Counted from the first letter of the stretch, positions 46,446 to 55,742 are shown. The stretch is DNA of 64,000 nucleotides from Lachnospiraceae bacterium (GCA_017473115.1 JAFUNC010000009.1:55551-119550); one strand, 5' to 3'. The notes: a model not told the origin generated them from the letters alone. Program-made: numbers and translations.

Positions 46446-46540
46446 GATGGCGAAAAAATAAGGAAAAATGTTACAAAAAAATTCGTGTAATTTTTAGGTG
46501 TAAAAGATAAATATACGTTGTGCAAAAAGGAGAAGTTCTG

Positions 46541-48151
46541 ATGAAAAAAGTGATGCTGTTCGTAATTATGATTTTATGTATGTGTTTTGGGGCGTGTAAT
46601 GAACGGGAAGTATATCCTGAAGTCGAAAATACGGAAGAGTTTGACAGTAGCGCCGGTGTGGAAGAAATCTTAAACAGTGGCGGAGAGTATTCCGGTACGG
46701 AAGAAAGCGAGGATACACAGACCGATGATAGTTCCGAACCGGCAGAGAAAATTAGCATAAGTGATGCGTATGAAGAAGCATCCCTTGAATGGAAAGGAGA
46801 TAAGGCGGCGTTGTCCACAGATTATCTGTATCACATAGATGGAGATGATGCCTTTGTGATTGATTTCAAATGGGCCGGCTGTGAATGGGGAGAGGAGGAT
46901 TTGATACCAAATCCTCCGCAGGACCAGACGATTACCATTCGCACAGGACACAATGAACTTCAAATTGTTGGTAATTATATTATAGTGAATGAGTCCTATT
47001 TGCTGCAGACGGATGGCGGATATTTTTTGCTTCTGGAAACGGATGAAGATGGAGATATGGATGAGAAACTGTGGCTCTTTCGATTTGAGGACGGAAAGGT
47101 AATACAGTGCGGTGAATCCATTGATGCAAAACTGGATAATGTTTTGGTGTGGAATGCCGAGAAAATCCAGTGCCTGGAAATTACGGATGTATCCGGACAA
47201 ATGACTGAAAAAGAACTTACATACAGTGTTGCGGACACGATTTATCAACGTAAGGATTATAAAATTCAGGATCATAAATTAACGGCTATGAACCTGCTTA
47301 AGGAAATCGAAGAAATCAAAACAGATTTGCATACTTATAAGGTAAGCCTTTATCGGAATGAGGAAACGCAGTATGTTGTGCGTTGGGAAGTGGAAATTTA
47401 CAATGATGATACTTTGTTGCAGACCATATACTATAATCACGATGAATATGTTTCCTGCCTTCCCTCAGGGGATGCATTGATTTGGGAAGAAGATGTGAAT
47501 TTTGACGGTGTAAAAGATGTGTTGGTTTGGCAAGGACATTACGGTACCCACGGTGATTTGGGATATCGGTGCTATCTTGCAAATGCGGAAACCGGGTTAT
47601 ACGAATGGTGTGAAAGTTTTCAGGAGATTCCCAATCCTAAGGTGGATCGTGAGAAGAAATGGATTTGCGGAACCAGCCGGGGTGGTGCGACTGTTTATCA
47701 TGATACCTTTTACCGTTATGACGGAAAGGCCTTTGTTTTGGCAAGGAAAGATATGTACGTATGGGATGATGCAAGTGAGCAATATTATCAGGCATATTCT
47801 TTGGATGCGTCTGTAGCAGTCTACACCAACACAGACTACGCCTTGGTTGGCAGTTATGAAGGGACAAGTGGTCTGCAATACAGTTTTAATATTTATACAA
47901 GTATGGACGGTGTAGGGGAATGTACAGATATCGGTAATATTGCGGTTATACCGGAAGATGAGTCGGCAGACTGGGATGACAGGTATCTTTATAAAATCAG
48001 CGAAGGGCAATATTATGTGGATAGTGTGACAGACTCTAATTCTTATTACCTGTTTGCTGAATTGCGGAATGATGTATGGACAATAGAAATCAAAGACCGG
48101 AACGGCAATGTGCTGGATACTTTGACACAGACGAGTCATTATGAGTATTAA
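46541..48151 (+). CDS. lipoprotein with XAC2610/FG-GAP-like domain, function unknown
   Basis: A 536-residue surface lipoprotein. The signal peptide MKKVMLFVIMILCMCFGAC ends in a lipobox Cys, followed by an acidic Ser/Glu-rich linker (about 20-70) with no fixed structure expected. The middle (about 290-400) has DVNFDGVKDVLVW, YLANAETGLYEW and IPNPKVDREKKWI, resembling the XAC2610-related/FG-GAP-like domain of several uncharacterised secreted proteins. The rest is beta-rich and unrecognised. The start is the ATG after AAGGAG. A second lipoprotein follows at once. Confidence 0.72.
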   Translation: MKKVMLFVIMILCMCFGACNEREVYPEVENTEEFDSSAGVEEILNSGGEYSGTEESEDTQTDDSSEPAEKISISDAYEEASLEWKGDKAALSTDYLYHIDGDDAFVIDFKWAGCEWGEEDLIPNPPQDQTITIRTGHNELQIVGNYIIVNESYLLQTDGGYFLLLETDEDGDMDEKLWLFRFEDGKVIQCGESIDAKLDNVLVWNAEKIQCLEITDVSGQMTEKELTYSVADTIYQRKDYKIQDHKLTAMNLLKEIEEIKTDLHTYKVSLYRNEETQYVVRWEVEIYNDDTLLQTIYYNHDEYVSCLPSGDALIWEEDVNFDGVKDVLVWQGHYGTHGDLGYRCYLANAETGLYEWCESFQEIPNPKVDREKKWICGTSRGGATVYHDTFYRYDGKAFVLARKDMYVWDDASEQYYQAYSLDASVAVYTNTDYALVGSYEGTSGLQYSFNIYTSMDGVGECTDIGNIAVIPEDESADWDDRYLYKISEGQYYVDSVTDSNSYYLFAELRNDVWTIEIKDRNGNVLDTLTQTSHYEY

Positions 48152-48193
48152 AGAAACTGCTGTCATAAAAGTAATATAAAAAGAGGAATTCTG

Positions 48194-49465
48194 ATGAGAA
48201 GAGCGATGGTATTTATTATAATAGTTTTATGTTTGGGTATGATGGCATGCAAGGAAACTTCTGCTTCGGAAGAAGTTTGGATGGGGATACCCGGATGTAA
48301 AGAGGAAACTATGGTAGGAGTAGAGCCGGAAATAATAAGCGAGGAACTGGTCGCGGCAGAGGATGAGAATGTAAGCGTGATGGATGGAACAGAATCGGAG
48401 GTTGATGAAAGCGAAGAAATTGAAGCGGGTAGGTATGATGGCGATGAAGCAGGAGAATATGCCATTAGCGAAGAAGAGATGCGTAGACTTGTAGATGCAA
48501 ATTACAACTGTGTAAGTAATATTTTTGAAGTCCGTTTGGATGGGGATAGAACTGTGGCAACAGGTGGTAGAATTCCGGTAACGGATGATGATTTTGCAAC
48601 GTATGTTGAATTGGAAACTTACATACGGGAGATTTATGTCAGGGAACAGGCGAATTATCTTTTATACCGGTATTCCGATGGTCTTCCTACTTATTGGGAA
48701 GCGGACGGTGTCTTTTATATGCGCGATGAACTCTGTGGCGGAGGACCGTGTTTCGGGTGTCCATGGGATACTTATACGATAGAGGAGTATGCAGTAGATG
48801 GTACCCAATGTGCATTTACAGTATTGGTAAAGTATCCCGAGGATATTGCGCCGGAGAATGTGAAAGAAGAAAAATATTATTTTACGGCAACCTATGCGGA
48901 TGGCTGGAAGTTGGATTCTATAGTATGCAAACCCGGGGAAGGGGCTACGGGGCATAGCAGAGAGGCGGATTATGTATACGTTGACGAACAGAAATTAATC
49001 AGTGAAAAAGACGCTCTGGATATTGCGTATAATTTCTATTATGGAAATTCGGATGTAAAAGAGTACAGCGTGTATTGTGAAGAGTTACCCTATCTGATGA
49101 CGGAGGACAGGTCTTATTTACAGAAATTACTTGGCAGGTCTTATGCAGGAACGGCCAAGACCGGATATGTAGTATATCAATTTGCGGATGAAAACGGAAT
49201 GGAACGGGAGAAATACGACCCGGCCAATCCGTCGCCGGAGAAGGATAAATGGATTATATATTCTCTGGGAAGTACGGAAAACAGGACATACTATGTTTTC
49301 TGGTTGTATCAGTATGTATCTGATGGAGACGGAGAGTATCATCTGACTACCGGGGATTATTGCATTGTGTCTTATGACGGAAGCGTTGTAGTATCGGAGC
49401 GTAATGATTCTATGGGGAATTATATGGATGATCCTGGCGAGTGGAATGATTTAGAGAAATATTAA
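48194..49465 (+). CDS. lipoprotein, function unknown
   Basis: A 423-residue protein with signal peptide MRRAMVFIIIVLCLGMMAC and a lipobox Cys19, then an acidic Glu/Asp-rich linker to about residue 90. The globular part has no family I recognise. It is rich in Tyr and acidic residues, contains a cysteine cluster CGGGPCFGC, and ends in a beta-rich section with YYVFWLYQYVSDGDGEYHL. It begins 42 bases after the previous lipoprotein and ends at a strong terminator, so the two form an operon. The shared layout (lipobox plus acidic linker) suggests related surface roles. Confidence 0.65.
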   Translation: MRRAMVFIIIVLCLGMMACKETSASEEVWMGIPGCKEETMVGVEPEIISEELVAAEDENVSVMDGTESEVDESEEIEAGRYDGDEAGEYAISEEEMRRLVDANYNCVSNIFEVRLDGDRTVATGGRIPVTDDDFATYVELETYIREIYVREQANYLLYRYSDGLPTYWEADGVFYMRDELCGGGPCFGCPWDTYTIEEYAVDGTQCAFTVLVKYPEDIAPENVKEEKYYFTATYADGWKLDSIVCKPGEGATGHSREADYVYVDEQKLISEKDALDIAYNFYYGNSDVKEYSVYCEELPYLMTEDRSYLQKLLGRSYAGTAKTGYVVYQFADENGMEREKYDPANPSPEKDKWIIYSLGSTENRTYYVFWLYQYVSDGDGEYHLTTGDYCIVSYDGSVVVSERNDSMGNYMDDPGEWNDLEKY

Positions 49466-49481
49466 GAGAACGAAAAGGATG

Positions 49482-49513
49482 AGAGACTGTTTTTGAAAGC
49501 AGTCTCTTTTTTT
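49482..49513 (+). terminator. intrinsic terminator after the lipoprotein operon
   Basis: A perfect 8-base stem (AGAGACTG with CAGTCTCT), 10-base loop, then seven T. It isolates the division cluster from upstream transcription. Confidence 0.88.
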
Positions 49514-49614
49514 ATGTTTTCACAACAAAAATTGTGCAAAAAAACACTTGAACCACAACATTTTGTACCGTCTTAAAAATTTCATAAAAAAGTGAGCAAA
49601 ATGTGAAAAAACAC

Positions 49615-49643
49615 TTGATTACATCCCTAAAATGGAGTAAAAT
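49615..49643 (+). promoter_or_regulatory. sigma-A-type promoter of the mraZ division cluster
   Basis: -35 TTGATT and -10 TAAAAT with a 17-base spacer. The predicted start near 49650 falls inside the MraZ operator. The -35 lies in AAAACACTTGA, which recurs 67 bases upstream (49541) with a weaker possible -10, so a second promoter may exist. Confidence 0.72.
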
Positions 49644-49690
49644 GACCATAAAAGTGGTAAAAAGTGAAATAAAGTGGTGGTTTGTGGAGC
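49631..49690 (+). promoter_or_regulatory. MraZ operator: six 10-bp repeats
   Basis: The TG core recurs every 10 bases: AATGGAG (49631), AATGACC (49641), AAAGTGGTAA (49651), AAAGTGAAAT (49661), AAAGTGGTGG (49671) and TTTGTGGAGC (49681). This fits the AAAGTG-type direct repeats known as MraZ boxes. They overlap the -10 box and transcription start, so MraZ bound here would block its own promoter and reduce the whole cluster. Confidence 0.75.
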
Positions 49691-49729
49691 AAAATCACCC
49701 GTTTTTGCATTCCAAAAGAGGTATTGTGT

Positions 49730-50170
49730 ATGTTGATGGGTTTCATGGGTGAATACAATCATACAATTGATACCAAAGGCAGGCTGATCATTCCGTCAAA
49801 GTACCGTGAAAAACTGGGAAACGAATTTGTTGTAACAAGAGGAATTGATGACTGCCTGTTTGTATATGCCGGGGACGAGTGGGCAAAAGTGATGGACAAA
49901 CTTGGCGAAGTCCGTATGACAAACCGCAAAGCACGAGAGTTCACAAGATACTTAATCGGTGGAGCAACAGAAGTGGAAACCGACAGCCAGGGACGTATTT
50001 TGGTTCCGGCATTTTTACGGGAACATGCGAGCATTATGAAAGAAGTTGTGCTGGTAGGTATGGGCAGTCATATTGAAATCTGGGCAAAAGAGAAGTATGA
50101 CGAAGTAATGAGTGCAACCAACATCAGTGAACTTGCAGAAGAACTGGATGAAACCGGTATTTGGATTTAA
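49730..50170 (+). CDS. mraZ: division/cell wall cluster transcriptional repressor MraZ
   Basis: A 146-residue protein made of two SpoVT/AbrB-like DNA-binding repeats. The first repeat has GEYNHTIDTKGRLIIPSKYRE and the second EVETDSQGRILVPAFLRE; both carry the conserved DxxGR loop. MraZ forms a ring that binds direct repeats upstream of its own gene. The start is the ATG 8 bases after AGAGG, giving MLMGFMGEYNH, a few residues longer than the classic MFMGEY opening; ATGs at 49736 and 49745 are alternatives. Confidence 0.95.
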   Translation: MLMGFMGEYNHTIDTKGRLIIPSKYREKLGNEFVVTRGIDDCLFVYAGDEWAKVMDKLGEVRMTNRKAREFTRYLIGGATEVETDSQGRILVPAFLREHASIMKEVVLVGMGSHIEIWAKEKYDEVMSATNISELAEELDETGIWI

Positions 50171-50191
50171 AACAGTCGTTTGGAGGAGCAT

Positions 50192-51130
50192 ATGGAATTT
50201 GAACACAAGTCGGTTCTGCTTTGGGAAACGATTGAGGGGTTAAATATCAAACCGGACGGAATATACGTAGACGGAACTTTAGGCGGGGCCGGACATTCGT
50301 TGGAAATCGTGAAGAAACTTGGTAATGGCGGCAGACACATCGGTATCGACCAGGATGCGGCAGCCATAGCGGCAGCAAGCGAGCGGTTAAAGCCATACGA
50401 AGATAAGGTAACCATTGTACGAAGCAATTATTCCGCAATGAAGGAAATTTTAAAAGAACATGCGCCGGAAGGTGTAGACGGCATTATGCTTGACCTGGGC
50501 GTTTCGTCTTATCAGTTGGATACGATAGAGCGAGGTTTTGGATATAAAAATGACGCACCGCTTGATATGCGTATGGATCAGCGACAGAGCCTGACCGCGA
50601 AAGATATCGTAAACGGCTATAGTGAAATGGAATTGTTTCGTATCATTAAGGATTATGGTGAAGATCAGTTTGCAAAGAATATTGCAAAGCACATTGTAAG
50701 AGCAAGGGCAGACAAGCCCATTGAAACTACTTTTGAATTAAATGAAATCATCAAAGCGGCCATTCCTGCCAAGATGCGTGCGACGGGAGGGCATCCTTCC
50801 AAACGTACCTTTCAGGCAATCAGAATCGAATGTAACCGTGAATTAGAGGTTTTGAGAGATACATTAGACGATATGATTGATGCGTTAAAACCCGGCGGAC
50901 GGTTATGCATTATTACCTTCCATTCATTAGAAGACAGAATGGTGAAGTTGAGTTTTAAGAAGGCTGAGAATCCTTGTGTATGCCCGCCTTCATTTCCGAT
51001 TTGTACCTGCGGAAATAAGTCGCTCGGCAAGGTGATTACAAGAAAACCGATTCTTCCAAGTGAAGAGGAACTGGAAGAGAATAAACGCTCCAAATCGGCA
51101 AAATTAAGAATATTCGAAAAAGCAATGTAA
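50192..51130 (+). CDS. rsmH: 16S rRNA m4C1402 methyltransferase
   Basis: A 312-residue AdoMet enzyme (former name MraW) that methylates N4 of C1402 in the ribosomal P site. Motifs are [26 protein letters not shown] (AdoMet loop), [43 protein letters not shown] and the C-terminal [15 protein letters not shown] cysteine cluster [13 protein letters not shown] follows. The start follows GGAGG by about 5 bases. It is 21 bases after mraZ. Confidence 0.96.
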   Translation: MEFEHKSVLLWETIEGLNIKPDGIYVDGTLGGAGHSLEIVKKLGNGGRHIGIDQDAAAIAAASERLKPYEDKVTIVRSNYSAMKEILKEHAPEGVDGIMLDLGVSSYQLDTIERGFGYKNDAPLDMRMDQRQSLTAKDIVNGYSEMELFRIIKDYGEDQFAKNIAKHIVRARADKPIETTFELNEIIKAAIPAKMRATGGHPSKRTFQAIRIECNRELEVLRDTLDDMIDALKPGGRLCIITFHSLEDRMVKLSFKKAENPCVCPPSFPICTCGNKSLGKVITRKPILPSEEELEENKRSKSAKLRIFEKAM

Positions 51131-51250
51131 AGATACGAAGATTTCTTTGATGTATTTTATCGATAAACGCAGATAAAAGAAGAAAAACAGAAGAAGAAAA
51201 ATACGATTTTTATAAAAGAAGGATTGTGTAATATCAAGGAGGATAGTAAA

Positions 51251-51739
51251 ATGGAAAGGGCACAGTACGCAAACAGAAGACCGGTAGCAGTAGGAACAGG
51301 TCGTGCGACAGGTGGGAAAGAGTATATATATGGCAGTATAGTACCTGATATCAAGAAAGAATTGGACGAGGCACCCCGTAAGAAACTGAGTGCAGTTACA
51401 AGAAAAAATCGCGAGAAGGCAAAGCACATGAACTTGCCTTATGTAATGTTTTTGATTGTAGCAATGGCAATGTCGGTTATCATGCTGACCGGATACATCC
51501 GCGCCAATGCAGAGGTGGTAAACAGTGTAGAACGTATTGCTTCATTGGAGAGCCGTTATTTGAATATCAAGGCTGATAATGATGAAGAATACAGCTGTAT
51601 TGTAAATTCCGTGGATTTGGACGAGGTTAAAAGAATTGCCCAGGAGGAACTGGGAATGCATTATGCAACGGAAGGTCAAATCATTAAGTATACCGATTCC
51701 ATCGGCGATTACGTAAAGCAGTACTCTGACATCGAATAA
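51251..51739 (+). CDS. ftsL: FtsL-like cell division protein
   Basis: A 162-residue bitopic protein. A basic cytoplasmic N-terminus of about 65 residues leads to one TM (YVMFLIVAMAMSVIMLTGYI), then a short extracytoplasmic coiled coil with a leucine-rich pattern (VVNSVERIASLESRYLNIKAD) and the FtsL-type ending VKRIAQEELGMHYATEGQIIKY. FtsL forms the core FtsQLB (DivIB-DivIC-FtsL) division complex. Identity rests mainly on position between rsmH and the penicillin-binding proteins. AAGGAGG precedes the ATG. Confidence 0.85.
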   Translation: MERAQYANRRPVAVGTGRATGGKEYIYGSIVPDIKKELDEAPRKKLSAVTRKNREKAKHMNLPYVMFLIVAMAMSVIMLTGYIRANAEVVNSVERIASLESRYLNIKADNDEEYSCIVNSVDLDEVKRIAQEELGMHYATEGQIIKYTDSIGDYVKQYSDIE

Positions 51740-51756
51740 TCAAAGCAGGTGTTATT

Positions 51757-53925
51757 TTGAAAGCGTCAAAACAGACAAAGAAAAAACAATTTGATATGGA
51801 TATGCGAAAAAAACTAGTAATACTGTTTGTAATGGTGTTACTAGCTTTTGTCGTGCTTGGGGTAAGATTGGTCCTGATTAATACGCAAAAAGGGGATGAG
51901 TATACTCATACTGTTTTATCCCAGCGTCATTATGACAGTATGATTTTGCCTTATCAGCGAGGCAGTATTGTGGACAGTAACGGAACTACATTGGCTGTCA
52001 GCAAAAAAGTATATAACGTCATTATTGACGCTTCTGTAATGAATTACTACGAAGAGAGAAGCGAAGGCACCGTAACTGCTACGGTAAGCGCATTACAGAA
52101 GTGCTTTGGTGCGAATTCGCACGAATTGACAACATTCATAAGCGAGAATCCGAACTCAAAGTATTATGTTTTAAAGAAGCGATTGGATTATGAAGAGATT
52201 CAGCCGTTTTTAACAATGGAAGAAGAAGCGAAAGCGTCGGAAGAATTGACGGATCTTCGCGGTGTTTGGTTTGAAGAAGAATATTTGCGTTATTATCCTT
52301 TGGGCAGCGTGGCATGTGATGTTTTGGGGTATACCAATGCCGGAAATGCCGGAGCGTATGGTCTTGAGGAATATTATAACGATACATTAAACGGCACCAA
52401 CGGTCGTGAATACGGTTACTTAAATGAAGATTCCAATTTGGAGAGAACCACGGTTCCTGCCGTAAACGGACATACATTGGTAACCACCATTGATGTCAAT
52501 ATTCAGAAAATTGTGGAAGAAAAAATTACGGACTATAACGAAGCCTACACAAATAATTATCGTGAAGGTGAGGACGGAAGTTATAATACCGGTTGTATCA
52601 TAATGGAAGTAGATACCGGTAATGTGCTTGCGATGGCAGGATATCCGTTCTTTGATTTAAATGAACCGAGAAATGCGGAATTGTATTTTACGCCGGAAGA
52701 GATTGCGGCAGTAGAAGAAAACGGCGGCACGGTAGGAGAAATGTTAGCGGAATTGTGGAAAAATTATTGTATTTCTGCTACATATGAACCCGGTTCCGTT
52801 GCGAAACCTTTTACGGTGGCGGCAGCACTGGATTCCGGTTCCATTACCGGTAATGAGACATATTATTGCGGTGGTCTTTTGGAAATCGGTGGATATAAAA
52901 TCCGTTGTCACAACCGTTACGGTGACGGCGAAATCACCGTATCCAATGCGGTTGCACAGTCTTGTAACGTGGCATTGATGCACATTGCGGATACCACAGG
53001 CAAAACAACTTATCTGAAATATTTTGAAGAGTTTAATTTCGGTCTTAAAACCAATATTGATTTAACAGGTGAAGCCAGAACGGCATCTCTGGTATTTAAC
53101 AGTAATACCATGGGACCGACCGAACTTGCTACTTCCTCTTTCGGTCAGGGTTATAATGTAACCATGATACAGATGATTACTGCATTCTGTTCCATGATAA
53201 ATGGTGGTTATTATTATGAACCGCATATGGTAAGTCAGATATTAAGTTCTGACGGTTCCGTAATTGAAAATATAGAACCGAGATTATTAAAACAGACGGT
53301 GTCCGGTACTACTTCGGAGCAGATTATTGAGTACTGTAATGAGGTAGTGATCAGCGGTACCGGTAAAAAAGCAAGACCGGCAGGATATGCCATCGGCGGT
53401 AAAACGGGAACGGCGGAAACGGTTGTAAACGGTGTGCGTAGCGAAAAGGATTATGTAGTATCTTTTATGGGATATGCGCCGGCAGATGATCCGCAGATTG
53501 CAATTTATGTAGTTATCGACAGACCCAACATGCCGGACCAAACAGGCGGAACGGCAGAAGCCTGCCTGATTACGAAGGAAATTCTTACGGAAGTATTACC
53601 GTATTTGAATATTTTTATGACGGAAGAATTGTCAGAAGATGAAATTGCTGATTTGGAAGCAAGAGGATTGTATAATGCAAATCTTGTAAAGCCAGAAGAA
53701 GAGACACCGGAAGAGGGCGAAGAAGGCAGCACGGAAGGGGAAGAAGGAAGCGAAGAGACTTCGGAGGAACCTCAAAGACCGGAAGTGCAGATTGATCCTG
53801 CAACAGGATATGCCATTGACCCGTATACGGGAGAATTTCTGGATCCGGAAACCGGAAGACCGATTAATCCGGGGTCCGGTTTGATACAGGGAGGTCCGGA
53901 TACTTCGGATGAACCGGAAGAATAG
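51757..53925 (+). CDS. class B penicillin-binding protein (first of two)
   Basis: A 722-residue monofunctional transpeptidase that cross-links septal peptidoglycan. One N-terminal TM (LVILFVMVLLAFVVLGVRLV), a dimerisation domain (about 60-230) and a transpeptidase domain (about 270-620) are present. Active-site motifs are SVAK (Ser347), SCN and KTGT. The last 100 residues are a Glu/Pro/Gly-rich tail without PASTA repeats. The start is TTG with GCAGGTG at 8 bases; an ATG 13 codons in is an alternative. It is FtsI/SpoVD-like by position; which of the two enzymes acts in vegetative septation is not decided by sequence. Confidence 0.9.
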   Translation: MKASKQTKKKQFDMDMRKKLVILFVMVLLAFVVLGVRLVLINTQKGDEYTHTVLSQRHYDSMILPYQRGSIVDSNGTTLAVSKKVYNVIIDASVMNYYEERSEGTVTATVSALQKCFGANSHELTTFISENPNSKYYVLKKRLDYEEIQPFLTMEEEAKASEELTDLRGVWFEEEYLRYYPLGSVACDVLGYTNAGNAGAYGLEEYYNDTLNGTNGREYGYLNEDSNLERTTVPAVNGHTLVTTIDVNIQKIVEEKITDYNEAYTNNYREGEDGSYNTGCIIMEVDTGNVLAMAGYPFFDLNEPRNAELYFTPEEIAAVEENGGTVGEMLAELWKNYCISATYEPGSVAKPFTVAAALDSGSITGNETYYCGGLLEIGGYKIRCHNRYGDGEITVSNAVAQSCNVALMHIADTTGKTTYLKYFEEFNFGLKTNIDLTGEARTASLVFNSNTMGPTELATSSFGQGYNVTMIQMITAFCSMINGGYYYEPHMVSQILSSDGSVIENIEPRLLKQTVSGTTSEQIIEYCNEVVISGTGKKARPAGYAIGGKTGTAETVVNGVRSEKDYVVSFMGYAPADDPQIAIYVVIDRPNMPDQTGGTAEACLITKEILTEVLPYLNIFMTEELSEDEIADLEARGLYNANLVKPEEETPEEGEEGSTEGEEGSEETSEEPQRPEVQIDPATGYAIDPYTGEFLDPETGRPINPGSGLIQGGPDTSDEPEE

Positions 53926-53943
53926 TGAGAAGATTCGCAGAAT

Positions 53944-53993
53944 AACCTCACCCAAGCGCTAATACACTATAATAAGGTCGCTTCGGTGGGGTT
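53944..53993 (+). promoter_or_regulatory. hairpin sequestering the RBS of the second PBP
   Basis: AACCTCACCCAAGCG (53944-53958) pairs with CGCTTCGGTGGGGTT (53979-53993): 13 Watson-Crick pairs, one G-T and one mismatch, with a 20-base loop. The 3' arm includes the ribosome binding site GGTGGGG and ends 3 bases before the ATG. The loop carries a TATAAT. Confidence 0.65.
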
Positions 53994-53996
53994 TCT

Positions 53997-55742
53997 ATGC
54001 TGGAAAGAAACAAAACAAGACATCATGGCAAAGTTTTTACGTTTTTTATGATCGTTTTACTGATAAATGCCATATTGGTTGGTCGTCTTTCGTATCTTAT
54101 GATTATAAAAGGCGAATACTATTCAGAGGTTGCAAGAGAACTGCACGAAAGAGAGCGGCATATCAAGGCTGCCAGAGGCCGTATTCTGGACAGAAACGGC
54201 GTCGTGATAGCAGATAACAGGGCTGTTTGTACCGTTTCGGTCATTCATAATCAGATCGAAAATCCGGAAGAAGTCATTGATATGCTGTGCCGGGAATTAT
54301 CTTTGCCGGAAGATACGGTAAGAGCCAGGGTTGAGAAGCGTTCGTCGATTGAAAAAGTCCGCAGTAACGTAGACAAAGAGATTGGTGACCGCATTCGAAA
54401 TTATAACCTTCCCGGTGTAAAAGTAGATGAAGATTATAAAAGATTTTATCCTTATGACGAAGTGGCATCCAAAGTGCTGGGATTTACCGGTGCGGATAAT
54501 CAGGGGATTATCGGACTGGAAGTCATATATGATGAGGAATTACAGGGGACGGCAGGAACCATTCTTACGCTGACGGATGCAGCCGGTGTAGAAGTGGAAA
54601 ATGCAGTGGAAAACCGCATTGAACCCGTCAAAGGCAATGATTTGCAAATCAGTATGGATATGAATATCCAGGAATATGCCACGCAACTTGCTATGCAGGC
54701 GATGGCAAATAACGAAGCGGATGCTGTATCCATGATTGTAATGAATCCGCAAAGCGGTGAAGTGTATGCGATGGTGAATGTACCGGAATTCCGGTTAAAC
54801 AGTCCCTATGATTTGAATTTGGCCGTGGGTGAGGAAATACCTACGGGAGATGCATATCAGGATGCATTGAACGCAATGTGGAGAAACGGATGTATTAATG
54901 ATACATACGAACCCGGTTCCACTTTTAAAATAATCACCACAGCGGCAGGATTGGAAGAGGGCGTTGTCACTCCGGATGATGGATTTCACTGCCCGGGATA
55001 TATTATGGTAGAAGACCGAAGAATCCGTTGTCACAAAACCACGGGACACGGAAGCGAGACGTTTACCCAAGGAATTATGAATTCCTGTAATCCTGTTTTT
55101 ATCAGTGTGGGAAGTCGCCTGGGTGTGGACCGGTATGTGTATTATTTTGAACATTTCGGACTATTGAATAAAACCGGAATTGATTTGCCGGGAGAAGCCG
55201 GTACGATTATGCATCAAAAAGAAAATATGGGGCCGGTAGAACTGGCAACCGTATCTTTCGGTCAGTCTTTTCAGATTACACCGATTCAGCTGGTGACAAC
55301 GGTGTCTATGATTATAAACGGCGGTCAACGCGTAACGCCTCATTTTGCAATGAGAACCATAGATGCAAACGGAACGGTAACCAAAGAGTTTACCTATGAA
55401 ACGCAGGAGGGTCTGGTCAGTGCCGAAACTTCGGAAACCGTACAGAGTCTTTTGGAAAAGGTAGTTTCGGAAGGTACGGGACGGAACGGTTATGTGGATG
55501 GTTTCAGTGTTGGGGGTAAAACAGCCACCAGCCAGACATTACCCAGAGGAAGTGGTAAATACATAGCCTCTTTTGTCGGATTTGCACCGGCGGATGACCC
55601 GCAAGTCATTGCGTTGGTGGTGATTCATAATCCGAAAGGCGTGTATTACGGGGGAACCATAGCGGCACCTGTGATACGTCAGTTGTTTGAAAATATACTT
55701 CCGTATTTGGAAGGAATGAACTATAATGAACAACAGGCATAA
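53997..55742 (+). CDS. class B penicillin-binding protein (second of two)
   Basis: A 581-residue transpeptidase of the same class as the preceding gene. It has one TM (FTFFMIVLLINAILVGRLSYL), a dimerisation domain with RGRILDRNGVVIADN and a transpeptidase domain. Motifs are STFK (Ser308) and SCN, but the third motif is KTAT (508-511), where KTGT is usual. There is no C-terminal tail. Together with the upstream enzyme it forms an FtsI/SpoVD-type pair at the head of the division cluster. Translation start lies directly under a stable hairpin. Confidence 0.9.
   Translation: MLERNKTRHHGKVFTFFMIVLLINAILVGRLSYLMIIKGEYYSEVARELHERERHIKAARGRILDRNGVVIADNRAVCTVSVIHNQIENPEEVIDMLCRELSLPEDTVRARVEKRSSIEKVRSNVDKEIGDRIRNYNLPGVKVDEDYKRFYPYDEVASKVLGFTGADNQGIIGLEVIYDEELQGTAGTILTLTDAAGVEVENAVENRIEPVKGNDLQISMDMNIQEYATQLAMQAMANNEADAVSMIVMNPQSGEVYAMVNVPEFRLNSPYDLNLAVGEEIPTGDAYQDALNAMWRNGCINDTYEPGSTFKIITTAAGLEEGVVTPDDGFHCPGYIMVEDRRIRCHKTTGHGSETFTQGIMNSCNPVFISVGSRLGVDRYVYYFEHFGLLNKTGIDLPGEAGTIMHQKENMGPVELATVSFGQSFQITPIQLVTTVSMIINGGQRVTPHFAMRTIDANGTVTKEFTYETQEGLVSAETSETVQSLLEKVVSEGTGRNGYVDGFSVGGKTATSQTLPRGSGKYIASFVGFAPADDPQVIALVVIHNPKGVYYGGTIAAPVIRQLFENILPYLEGMNYNEQQA

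Larger units (their letters stand above)
46209..46540. other. 332-bp intergenic region with phased repeats, terminator and promoter
   Basis: No credible gene is visible. In order it holds a run of TTAC repeats (46270-46327), a long hairpin terminator (46329-46367), a good promoter (46417-46445), an AT-rich leader with two more TTAC/GTAA motifs, and the AAGGAG site of the lipoprotein gene. Confidence 0.7.
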
